Below the pieces are notes generated by a model. It was not told the origin of the DNA. It searched no databases and was given only the letters and a program-made list of their open reading frames with translations. From positions 1 to 40,144 of the forward strand of contig JAEDFM010000019.1 in NCBI GenBank assembly GCA_016292805.1: a stretch of DNA of 40,144 nucleotides. The letters run 5' to 3'. The DNA is from Treponema sp. GTDB lineage: Bacteria > Spirochaetota > Spirochaetia > Treponematales > Treponemataceae. Shown piece by piece: positions 22,944 through 30,700 of this stretch. How positions within the stretch are numbered: the first letter of the stretch is position 1; the number at the start of each line of letters is the position of its first letter. The translations under genes were made by a program, and so were the position numbers.

Positions 22944-24287
22944 CTACTTTATTTTCTTAAAAATCACAATGAAGGTAATTACATGAATAACCCAGGTAAT
23001 TATCCAGGAAATTGGATATGAAAGAAAAATTATAAATGGAGAATGAAATTGAGGAATCATAAAAATTGTTCCTATCCATACCAGTCGCAGTACACAAACA
23101 CCAAAAATAGTCATAATGGCAGGGAACAAAGAATAACCACACCCTCTTACAGTGTTACTCATTCCATCCATAATTCCACATAAAAAATAAGAGGCAAAAA
23201 TTACAAAGATTCGAACTTTTCCGGCTTCAATAACCTGTGGATTTTTTGTAAAAATTCCTAGCAGATAGTCGTCAAAAAGAATTCCTGCATAACCTAATAC
23301 AACACCAGTTACAATAATTGCAATTTGTGAAATCCATACAACCTTCAAAATACGGTCTTTTTTTCCTGCTCCCATATTTTGTGAAGCAAAGGTTAAACAT
23401 CCTTGGGAAAGTCCGTTCATAGAAGTATAAACAAAACCTTCCAGACTTATGGCAGCAGAGTTTCCAGAAACAACAACAGCTCCAAAAGAATTAATTGCTG
23501 ACTGAATAATTACATTAGAAAATGAAAAACAGATTCCCTGAAAACCTGCAGGAATACCAATCTTTACAATTTTACCAAAAATGTGACCATTAATTTTAAG
23601 CTTTTTAAGTTTTAAACAAAATTCGTTGTCTTCTTTAATTAAAATCCAGATTACATAAATTGCAGAAACTGCCTGGGAAATTACTGTAGCATAAGCAACA
23701 CCAGCAACATCCAGTTTAAAAATAATTACAAAAACAAGATTTAAAATAAGATTAATAACACCTGAAATTAACAGAATGATTAATGGTCTTTTTGTATCCC
23801 CTTCTGCACGAAGCAAAGCACTTCCAAAATTGAATACCATTAAAGTTGTAATTCCTGCAAAATAGATACGCATATAAGTTGCAGCCAGATCTACAACTTC
23901 AGCTGGAGACTGCATTAAAATTAAAATTGGTTTTGCAAAAAGCATTCCAAAAATTGTTAAAATTATTCCGCTGACCAATGATAGAACTATGGAAGTATGG
24001 ACTGTATTTTGAACTCCTTCTTTATTTCCCTGGCCAAAATAGTTTGCGGCAACGACATTTGTTCCAACTGAAAGTCCTATAAAAAGATTTACAATAAGAT
24101 GTATTAAAGAACTTGTAGAACCTACGGCTGCAAGGGAATTATCACCTGCGAAACGGCCAACTACAACAACATCTGCAGCATTAAAGAGTAACTGAAGTAT
24201 ACTGGATAAAATTAAAGGGACCGAGAATTCCAAAAGTTTTGAAAGAATCGGTCCCTGTGTCATATCTATTTGAGTTTTTGTAGACAT
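22944..24287 (-). CDS. MATE-family efflux transporter
   Basis: A 447-residue inner-membrane protein with twelve predicted helices in two related halves. The N-terminus is typical of the family: DMTQGPILSKLLEFSVPLIL then FNAADVVVVGRFAGDNSLAA (about 34-53); the second half repeats the pattern around FSFSNVIIQSAINSFGAVVV. MATE proteins export drugs or metabolites in exchange for sodium or protons; this DinF/NorM-like member has no assignable substrate. It sits 12 nt after the 76-aa gene and 13 nt before rnz. Confidence 0.93.
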   Translation of the reverse strand: MSTKTQIDMTQGPILSKLLEFSVPLILSSILQLLFNAADVVVVGRFAGDNSLAAVGSTSSLIHLIVNLFIGLSVGTNVVAANYFGQGNKEGVQNTVHTSIVLSLVSGIILTIFGMLFAKPILILMQSPAEVVDLAATYMRIYFAGITTLMVFNFGSALLRAEGDTKRPLIILLISGVINLILNLVFVIIFKLDVAGVAYATVISQAVSAIYVIWILIKEDNEFCLKLKKLKINGHIFGKIVKIGIPAGFQGICFSFSNVIIQSAINSFGAVVVSGNSAAISLEGFVYTSMNGLSQGCLTFASQNMGAGKKDRILKVVWISQIAIIVTGVVLGYAGILFDDYLLGIFTKNPQVIEAGKVRIFVIFASYFLCGIMDGMSNTVRGCGYSLFPAIMTIFGVCVLRLVWIGTIFMIPQFHSPFIIFLSYPISWIITWVIHVITFIVIFKKIK

Positions 24288-24299
24288 GCAATTGTTATA

Positions 24300-24530
24300 T
24301 CACTTTAACGGAAGAATTTCCAACATATCCTTAAAAAAAGAATTTTCAACCCTGGCTGTATTCAGAAACTCACCTACAGAATAATAGTTTGTTTCTAAAA
24401 ACTGTTCACCAAATCTAAGATATTCGCCTTTTTCGTCGCAGCCATATCTTAAATTGTAGTTTTTGCCTTTATATTCAAATTCATAGACTCTTTTTATATC
24501 AACAAGATATCTAAATTCTTCCAGTGTCAT
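24300..24530 (-). CDS. Small hypothetical protein (76 aa)
   Basis: A 76-residue soluble protein, MTLEEFRYLVDIKRVYEFEY at its start and LETNYYSVGEFLNTARVENS later. Pattern suggests a short alpha/beta protein. It starts 2 nt after the DAG-kinase gene and ends 12 nt before MATE, so it lies within the cluster and is probably real despite lacking a visible SD. No family recognised. Confidence 0.6.
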   Translation of the reverse strand: MTLEEFRYLVDIKRVYEFEYKGKNYNLRYGCDEKGEYLRFGEQFLETNYYSVGEFLNTARVENSFFKDMLEILPLK

Positions 24531-24532
24531 AA

Positions 24533-25402
24533 CTATTTATTATCGTGATTGTGGAAAGTTACAGAATAACTTGATACATTACGGAATGTTTCACCATCAA
24601 TCTGTAAAGCACATGGTTTTTCAAATACAACTTTAACGGAATGTCCCTGACGAACATCAATATTTTTCTTGTATTTAACATGTTTACCTTTAAATGAAGA
24701 TGAAATCCTTAATAAAGTTCCTAAACGAGATCCTTTCCATACAACACTTGTAACGACTCTTTCTTTGTTCATACGGTCCTGCATAGGAGCAACCATTATT
24801 CCGCCACCATAATAACGGCCCATCATACATGGAGCTAAAATTACATTTTTGTAAGTTTTAGTTTCGCCATCTACAGTAACTGTTGCATTAGCCCGTTTGT
24901 AATCGTAAAGAATACCTTTAATAGCAATCTTAGTGTAATTAATTGCTTTTGTTGATTTTTCGCGATGAATATCGCCCTGTTCGCAGCAATAACCGTCAAT
25001 ACCAAAACCAACACCATTAATAAAGCGACGATACACACCATTTACAACAACTTCTGGAAGGTCCTTCATATAATCGTTTAATGGATACAGCTTTGTATCA
25101 GCAGGATAGTTTTCGCGGATATCATGCCAGAAATCATTTCCACTTCCACAAGGATACAAGAAAACCTCCTGTGAAATCTTAAGATCGTAAACAGCATCAA
25201 TAAAGCGAGCTACAGTACCATCACCACCAGCAACAACAATTTTATCTTCTGTTGAAAGACGGGAAATAAAACCTGGTACATCAGTTAAATGTCTAACATC
25301 AACAATTTTAACTGTTGCAGCATCAAATAATTTTTTTGCCTGTTCTGTAGCTTCTTCACCCTTATGGTTATTAGCCAAAGGATTCATTAAAATATAAACC
25401 AT
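24533..25402 (-). CDS. Diacylglycerol-kinase-like lipid kinase (YegS/DagK family)
   Basis: A 289-residue enzyme predicted to phosphorylate diacylglycerol or a related lipid using ATP at the inner membrane. Motifs: IVVAGGDGTVARFIDAVYDL (GGDGT, about 57-61) and LYPCGSGNDFWHDIRE (GSGND, about 85). ATG 25402 (MVYILMNPLANN) is chosen because GGAGG stands just upstream; the longer frame to 25459 would run into the acyltransferase gene and lacks an SD. It follows the PlsC-like gene by 25 nt, so acyl transfer and lipid phosphorylation are genetically linked here. Confidence 0.88.
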   Translation of the reverse strand: MVYILMNPLANNHKGEEATEQAKKLFDAATVKIVDVRHLTDVPGFISRLSTEDKIVVAGGDGTVARFIDAVYDLKISQEVFLYPCGSGNDFWHDIRENYPADTKLYPLNDYMKDLPEVVVNGVYRRFINGVGFGIDGYCCEQGDIHREKSTKAINYTKIAIKGILYDYKRANATVTVDGETKTYKNVILAPCMMGRYYGGGIMVAPMQDRMNKERVVTSVVWKGSRLGTLLRISSSFKGKHVKYKKNIDVRQGHSVKVVFEKPCALQIDGETFRNVSSYSVTFHNHDNK

Positions 25403-25427
25403 AAATTCCTCCGTAAAAAATACAAAC

Positions 25428-26198
25428 CTAATTATTATAGTTTTCGATTTTTTGTACAACTAGATTTTCAACTTTTTTTGCTATTTCAATTGTGTTCATA
25501 TCCTTGTACTGTTCAGGATAAATAACATCAATAATGTCAAAATAAACATCAGTTCTTTTCCATGGAAAATTCTTATGAATATTTTCAGTTCCGTAAATTG
25601 AACTTACTACAATTGGACAGTTTGATTTAACTGCAATTTTAAAACATCCCGGTTTATAATCGTGTACCTTCATATCTGTAGATCTGGTACCCTCTGGAAA
25701 TATACCGATATTGGTAACATCTTCTGTAATAAAATTTATTGCCCTCTGAATTACTGTAAGTCCCTGCTTTACATTTCCTCTGTCAATTGAAAGATAGCAG
25801 GAACGAACCATAAAATGTTTTCCAATTGGAATTTTAAAATTTTCTTTCTTAGAAATAAAAGCAATTGGATATTTTCGTAATGTATAACTGTGAACCATAT
25901 TGTCAAACTTTGAACGATGATTGGAAGTAAACATAAATTTTCCATCTTTTGGAAGCTTTTCCATTCCGGTAACATGAATTTTTGCCCTGGCACAGGTTAA
26001 TAAAGTCCAGTATCCTAAATTAAAAAGCCAGTAATAAAATTTTGAAGGTTTATCGTATTCTTTTTTAGTACTGATTGGTAATCCAAAAATGATTAAGGCA
26101 ACAAAAATTAAAATGTGTGGCAAAATAAGCAATGCCAGTAAAGTTGCAATACAAATAAGTATGTAATAAACTAAAGATACATAAAAAGGTAATGTCAT
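25428..26198 (-). CDS. plsC: 1-acyl-sn-glycerol-3-phosphate acyltransferase (PlsC-like)
   Basis: A 256-residue membrane enzyme that probably acylates lysophosphatidate to phosphatidate. An N-terminal hydrophobic region (YYILICIATLLALLILPHIL) anchors it. The four acyltransferase blocks are visible: SNHRSKFD (HxxxxD, about residue 94), a SIDRGNVKQG block, FPEGTRST (about 165) and a later PIVVSSIYG. First gene of the minus-strand cluster down to 18093. TATAAT on the minus strand (26212-26207) lies right before the start and would give a very short leader. Confidence 0.88.
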   Translation of the reverse strand: MTLPFYVSLVYYILICIATLLALLILPHILIFVALIIFGLPISTKKEYDKPSKFYYWLFNLGYWTLLTCARAKIHVTGMEKLPKDGKFMFTSNHRSKFDNMVHSYTLRKYPIAFISKKENFKIPIGKHFMVRSCYLSIDRGNVKQGLTVIQRAINFITEDVTNIGIFPEGTRSTDMKVHDYKPGCFKIAVKSNCPIVVSSIYGTENIHKNFPWKRTDVYFDIIDVIYPEQYKDMNTIEIAKKVENLVVQKIENYNN

Positions 26199-26231
26199 AA
26201 TTCTTAATTATAACATAAATTTATAAAAAAA

Positions 26232-27575
26232 ATGAATATAGTATTTTATAGCACCTGTTCTACTGTTTTTGATGGAACTACTTTCCACTACGAAAATCTG
26301 CCTTTAAATAAATCTAAACTGGAAACTCTGATACAGCTTTATCCAGAACATAACTTTTCAATCGTTGCTCAACTTCCAGGTATGTTTTTACTTGATTTAT
26401 GTGGAAATGAATTAAATCAAAAATCTGAAGGTGTTAAATACGAACTGCTTTCCCATGACTCAACAACCAGCGAAATTTCCGAAAAAATAATTTCACTAAA
26501 TCCTTCAATTGCAATTTCAATTACAGGCTTTTTCAGACCTTTTGACTGGCAGGGAATTAAAGATGGATTGATTGCAGAAAAGCTTATTCAAAATGGAATT
26601 AAGGTTCTTGCCAATTCTGTGCAAACTCAAACTATTTGTTTTGATAAAATCCTTACACAGAATTTTCTGGAAACAAATAATTTTTCTGTTCCAAAATCTA
26701 TTTCTGTGAACCATGAACTTTTCTGGGCCGAAAGAAATAATCTTGATGTAAAAGAAAACCTTTACAAGGAATATATTTTTTCTAAATTACATCAGATGAA
26801 TTATCCAATCATTATAAAAGATGCAACAGGTTTAAGCAGCTTTGGTATGGAAGTTGTTACTACATTCAATCAGGCAAAAGCATTTTTAACTTCTAAAAAA
26901 AACAATGGCAACAAGCTTATTCAAGAGTTGATTGAAGGTCAGCAGTTTGGTGTTGAAGTTTTTGGCACACAAGAAAATTATATGATTTCATCACCATTTC
27001 AATTCAGCGTTAATCAATATAAAATCACAAGTCCAAAACAAAGCGTAAAAGCAGGACCTGTTATAAACAAAAATTTTAATGATGATAAATTTTATTCTGA
27101 ACTTAACAGACTTTGTACACTACTGAACATTAATGGCTCTGCTCAAATTGACCTTGTATACAGTAATTCAAAATGGTTCATAATTGAAATTAATCCTCGC
27201 CTTAGCGGTATGACAAATACAGTTTGCCAATCCTATAATACAAATTATCTGGAGCTTCTATTAAAGGCAGCTTTAAATATAAAACTGAATAAAGATGATT
27301 ATGAAAAACAATGTGTACTTTCCTTAAAGCTGCCTTTAATTGACGAAAAAACTAAAAATAATCTGCTTAAACATTCTTTTATTAAACAGATTAACCAGAC
27401 CAAAAACGATTGCGCAAAACAACATAGAGAAGCTGGTTTTTGCGAAATCATTATTGAAGGGAATAACAGTTTAGAGTTAAAATTAAATCTGGATATAATT
27501 AAACAAAAATATTCTGAATTAATTGACCAGGGGTTTTATACACAATCAATTCAATTATTAAAAGATATGGAGTAA
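26232..27575 (+). CDS. ATP-grasp enzyme of unknown substrate
   Basis: A 447-residue cytoplasmic protein. Residues about 1-125 form a Rossmann-like pre-ATP-grasp domain (ITGFFRPFDWQGIKDGLIAE); 130-345 is an ATP-grasp domain with the carbamoyl-phosphate-synthetase/D-Ala-D-Ala-ligase pattern: YPIIIKDATGLSSFGMEVVT, LIQELIEGQQFGVEVFG, and the metal-binding AQIDLVYSNSKWFIIEINPR with LSGMTNT. ATP-grasp enzymes join a carboxylate to an amine or thiol. It is followed 5 nt later by a hotdog thioesterase gene, suggesting a shared pathway. No SD is evident before the ATG. Product not predictable. Confidence 0.85.
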   Translation: MNIVFYSTCSTVFDGTTFHYENLPLNKSKLETLIQLYPEHNFSIVAQLPGMFLLDLCGNELNQKSEGVKYELLSHDSTTSEISEKIISLNPSIAISITGFFRPFDWQGIKDGLIAEKLIQNGIKVLANSVQTQTICFDKILTQNFLETNNFSVPKSISVNHELFWAERNNLDVKENLYKEYIFSKLHQMNYPIIIKDATGLSSFGMEVVTTFNQAKAFLTSKKNNGNKLIQELIEGQQFGVEVFGTQENYMISSPFQFSVNQYKITSPKQSVKAGPVINKNFNDDKFYSELNRLCTLLNINGSAQIDLVYSNSKWFIIEINPRLSGMTNTVCQSYNTNYLELLLKAALNIKLNKDDYEKQCVLSLKLPLIDEKTKNNLLKHSFIKQINQTKNDCAKQHREAGFCEIIIEGNNSLELKLNLDIIKQKYSELIDQGFYTQSIQLLKDME

Positions 27576-27580
27576 ATAAA

Positions 27581-27979
27581 ATGACACTAGAAGAAGCAAA
27601 AGAATTTTTTTCTGAGGATAAATATGCCGTTGTTACCAGTGGAATTGAAATTCTGGAACCAGGAATTGGTCATTCAAAAGTTATGATGAAAATTGATGAC
27701 CGTCATAAAAATGCACTTGGTTATGTAATGGGTGGTGCCTATTTTACAATTGCAGACTTTGCTTTTGCAGTAGCAACAAATGATAAGCAAAATACAACAG
27801 TAACTACAACAAGTACAATCAGTTATCTGAAACCTTGTATGACTCAAATTATGTACTGCGAGGCTAAATTAATAAAAGAGGGAAAAACAACCTGCTTCTA
27901 TCTTATGGAAATCTGTGATGAAGATGGAAAATTGTGTGCCACAGTAAATACCTGTGGCAATCACATAAAAAATAATTAA
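27581..27979 (+). CDS. PaaI-type hotdog thioesterase
   Basis: A 132-residue acyl-CoA thioesterase-like protein of the hotdog fold. The family core NALGYVMGGAYFTIADFAFA (about 46-65; GG-alanine helix with catalytic Asp) and TTTSTISYLKPCM are plain. It probably hydrolyses a small acyl- or aryl-CoA. It is 5 nt downstream of the ATP-grasp gene, and its TAA overlaps the stop of the convergent FemAB-like gene within TTAA (27976-27979). Confidence 0.9.
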   Translation: MTLEEAKEFFSEDKYAVVTSGIEILEPGIGHSKVMMKIDDRHKNALGYVMGGAYFTIADFAFAVATNDKQNTTVTTTSTISYLKPCMTQIMYCEAKLIKEGKTTCFYLMEICDEDGKLCATVNTCGNHIKNN

Positions 27980-29247
27980 CGGCCCTTAAACCTTTTAATT
28001 ACCTTTTTATACCACCAGGCACGAATACCTTCTGCTGCATTATAAAAATAATAAATCGCTTTTATAGGCACATCCCAGCTGCCTGTACGATGAATATTTT
28101 TTCCACCAAAGTTTGCTTTGAACATATAAAGTCCGTGCATTGGATGGTGTTCATCTTTACCTTCTGGTGGCATTCCGTACATATCATAATAAGTGCTGCC
28201 ATAAGCTTTTGCATCTTTCATTGCTGTCCACTGCAATAAGTGATTAGGCATTAAGTTGCGTTTATTATTTGAGCTGGCACCATAAAGGTAAATGCTTTCT
28301 GTTTTACTGAATAAAGTCATAATACTGGCAATTTCATCACCTTCATGTTCTGCAATATAAAGACTTATAACTGGTACATCTTTACCATTTTCAAGTTCCT
28401 TTGCAGAAGACTGAATCAAATCCAGATAATATGATTTAGCATGGCTTGAATTACCATCACGAGCATTAGTTTCCTTAGTTAGTTCATAGAATTTGTCTAT
28501 TTTTTCAGACAAGTTAATATCATTTCCTAAGTATTTTTTTACAACAACGCCTTTTCGTTCACTTAAACGAATGTTATAGCGCCATTTATGGTGCATGCGG
28601 TTTAATATTTCTTCTTCGGTACCTTCAAGACTAACAAGAGTACTGTCAGGCGGCTGAATATCAACCTTATTTTTCTTAAGCTTAAGTTTATCTGCATAGG
28701 AAACAGTCTTAACACCATAATTGAATAAATCACGGTCTTCTAGATTTGTGAAAGTAACAGCAGGGTCAAAACGGATTGCAATTGTATTTGCTGGAAGTAA
28801 AGGTTTAAGATTCTGGGCAAGCTCGGAAAGGAGATGTGCAAATTCAATTGCCTGAGTTTCTGGAGTAATAAAATCCTGACCTACCACAGCAAACTGTTCA
28901 CCATCATCAGCCATTGCTTTTTCAATAACTTCATCAGGGGTACATTCAAAAGGAAGTTCTGGCATTAAGGGAATATAGGCAATGCTGAACACCCCTTTCA
29001 CAAAAGAACGATTTAATACAGCAAGCTCAAAGCTTTTAAAATAATTACCATCTGTAAATGGAGATTTTTCGCACCCCTGTGCTTTTAATTCTTCAAGATA
29101 GTCAGCTGAAAGTTTTGTTTCTATATCAAAACGATTGTATGTCCATCCGTGTCTTGTTTTAAATTCACACCAGAATGGAGTCTGCAAAAAAGTTCCTTCA
29201 TTAGGTTTTGCAGATTTATCGATTTTTGTAATTTTTATATCGAACAT
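27976..29247 (-). CDS. FemAB/FemX-like aminoacyltransferase (GNAT-fold peptidoglycan type)
   Basis: About 423 residues. The FemAB pattern is present: an N-terminal FLQTPFWCEFKTRHGWTYNR, a central MHHKWRYNIRLSERKGVVVK (about 214-233) and a C-terminal LLQWTAMKDAKAYGSTYYDM with YGMPPEG and GLYMFKANFGGKNI. Family members transfer amino acids from aminoacyl-tRNA to lipid II or the peptide stem. The start is uncertain: ATG 29247 lies 2 nt after the pncB stop; an in-frame ATG at 29271 lies inside pncB and would add 8 residues; neither has an SD. Transcribed after pncB. Confidence 0.8.
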   Translation of the reverse strand: MFDIKITKIDKSAKPNEGTFLQTPFWCEFKTRHGWTYNRFDIETKLSADYLEELKAQGCEKSPFTDGNYFKSFELAVLNRSFVKGVFSIAYIPLMPELPFECTPDEVIEKAMADDGEQFAVVGQDFITPETQAIEFAHLLSELAQNLKPLLPANTIAIRFDPAVTFTNLEDRDLFNYGVKTVSYADKLKLKKNKVDIQPPDSTLVSLEGTEEEILNRMHHKWRYNIRLSERKGVVVKKYLGNDINLSEKIDKFYELTKETNARDGNSSHAKSYYLDLIQSSAKELENGKDVPVISLYIAEHEGDEIASIMTLFSKTESIYLYGASSNNKRNLMPNHLLQWTAMKDAKAYGSTYYDMYGMPPEGKDEHHPMHGLYMFKANFGGKNIHRTGSWDVPIKAIYYFYNAAEGIRAWWYKKVIKRFKGR

Positions 29248-29249
29248 AA

Positions 29250-30482
29250 TTATTTGTGATTTAATCTCCATTCAATAGTTTTACGAAGATATTCAATGTA
29301 ATCATTATCTTTATACATTGTTTTTCCGTCTGCATTAGAAAGCTTTGCAACTGGACGGTCGTTACATTCAGTAACTTTCATAACAATGTTCAAAGGTTCT
29401 ACATCTGTATCATTTGCAATGTATGTTCCAATACCAAAGGCAACTTTAATCTTTGATTTAAAGTGTTCATACAAACCTGCTGCTCTTTCAAAATCAAGAC
29501 TGTCACTGAACAGCAAGGTTTTATTTTTAGGATTAACTCTTTCATCATGATATTTATCATAATAATTCTGGTAATGTTTAATCCATTCTTCACCCCATTT
29601 ATAAGGGTCACCAGAATCGTGACGAACACCACCAAACAAAATTGAATAAGTATATTCCATATCAAGATGAGCTAATTCATCACCAATTGTATCTGTAAGA
29701 TAAGTTCCGTTTAAAACTCCATATTCATCTGACCAGGCTTTCATTGCCAGTTTATTTGAATAAGCAGGATTGTACATGGGATTTCCCTGACCGACACACA
29801 TGATAAATTCATGAGCCATAGTTCCAACAGGAACAACATTGTACTTCATTGCCAGGTAAACATTTGATGTACCAACACATCTTGATTCCTTATAATTTTT
29901 GTTATTTTCACAAAGTGTTTTTACAGCAAGATCCTGAGCTTCGGCAGAAAGACGACGGCGAAGTCCAAATTCAGAAAATCCACCAAGATTGTATTTTCCG
30001 GATATAAGCCAATCTTTTTTTTCGTTTAACTTGCGCTTGTACTGTTCAAAAAGTTCATTGTAATTGTAAGTCATTCTAAAATAAACTTCATTTACAATTG
30101 CAAGAACAGGGATTTCATACATTGAAGTATTAAGCCATGTACCGTGGGCTTCAATGGAAAGTCCACATTCTGAATTTGTGCCAATTTCAAAATCATCAAA
30201 TCTTGGTTTCCAGATTTGCAGATGGTCAATATAATCTTCGTGAAGCCATTCTATTTTAGAAAGGTAAGCAAGTTCATCTGCAGTAAATCTAAGATGACAA
30301 TATTCATGAATCTGTTCTTTAATTTCTTCTACCATTTCTGGAGTGAATTTTGCATTTTCATTGCGGCATTTAAAAGTCCAGTTTGTTTTATATGAAGGAA
30401 ACTGGTGATAAATAGCCTGCCCCATTGAAAATTTATAAAGATCAGTTTCAAGTAAACTATTAATGATTTGATTAAGTTTCAT
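29250..30482 (-). CDS. pncB: Nicotinate phosphoribosyltransferase
   Basis: A 410-residue enzyme joining nicotinate with PRPP to give nicotinate mononucleotide in NAD salvage. Family blocks: LLETDLYKFSMGQAIYHQFP at the start, SEFGLRRRLSAEAQDLAVKT (about 168-187), MAHEFIMC (about 223), FGGVRHDSGDPYKWGEEWIK (about 284-303) and LLFSDSLDFE. The length matches PncB (E. coli about 400). It is separated from metG by a 190-bp palindromic element and precedes the FemAB-like gene by 2 nt. Confidence 0.95.
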   Translation of the reverse strand: MKLNQIINSLLETDLYKFSMGQAIYHQFPSYKTNWTFKCRNENAKFTPEMVEEIKEQIHEYCHLRFTADELAYLSKIEWLHEDYIDHLQIWKPRFDDFEIGTNSECGLSIEAHGTWLNTSMYEIPVLAIVNEVYFRMTYNYNELFEQYKRKLNEKKDWLISGKYNLGGFSEFGLRRRLSAEAQDLAVKTLCENNKNYKESRCVGTSNVYLAMKYNVVPVGTMAHEFIMCVGQGNPMYNPAYSNKLAMKAWSDEYGVLNGTYLTDTIGDELAHLDMEYTYSILFGGVRHDSGDPYKWGEEWIKHYQNYYDKYHDERVNPKNKTLLFSDSLDFERAAGLYEHFKSKIKVAFGIGTYIANDTDVEPLNIVMKVTECNDRPVAKLSNADGKTMYKDNDYIEYLRKTIEWRLNHK

Positions 30483-30500
30483 ACATTACCTTCGTTTTAT

Positions 30501-30696
30501 TTAGCACACGGATCGAAATGTAAGGGATATGGCAGCTACGCAACGGGACTAACGTCCCTGTGAGGAAAAGTTACATGTATAAGAAATGTTAAAAATATTT
30601 TTTTATACCTTTCTTACACGTTGCCAGTTCCCCACAGTTCCCGTTAGGGACGTAGCGTAGCGGCCCTTACCTACACTCCCTAAATCCGTGTGCTTA
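30501..30696. mobile_element. 190-bp palindromic MITE-like element between metG and pncB
   Basis: The ends are perfect 10-bp inverted repeats, GCACACGGAT (30504-30513) and ATCCGTGTGC (30684-30693), flanked by TTA on both sides (30501-30503, 30694-30696). Inside, further arms pair symmetrically: GTAAGGG (30520-30526) with CCCTTAC (30664-30670), and GCTACGC (30535-30541) with GCGTAGC (30655-30661); the AT-rich centre is near 30598. It is more GC-rich than its surroundings and has no ORF. The form fits a non-autonomous miniature element with a 3-bp target duplication; it could also attenuate metG-pncB read-through. Confidence 0.6.
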
Positions 30697-30700
30697 TCTA

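Noticed and set aside
25403..25459. Longer DAG-kinase frame
   Set aside because: It would overlap the acyltransferase gene and lacks an SD, whereas ATG 25402 follows GGAGG.
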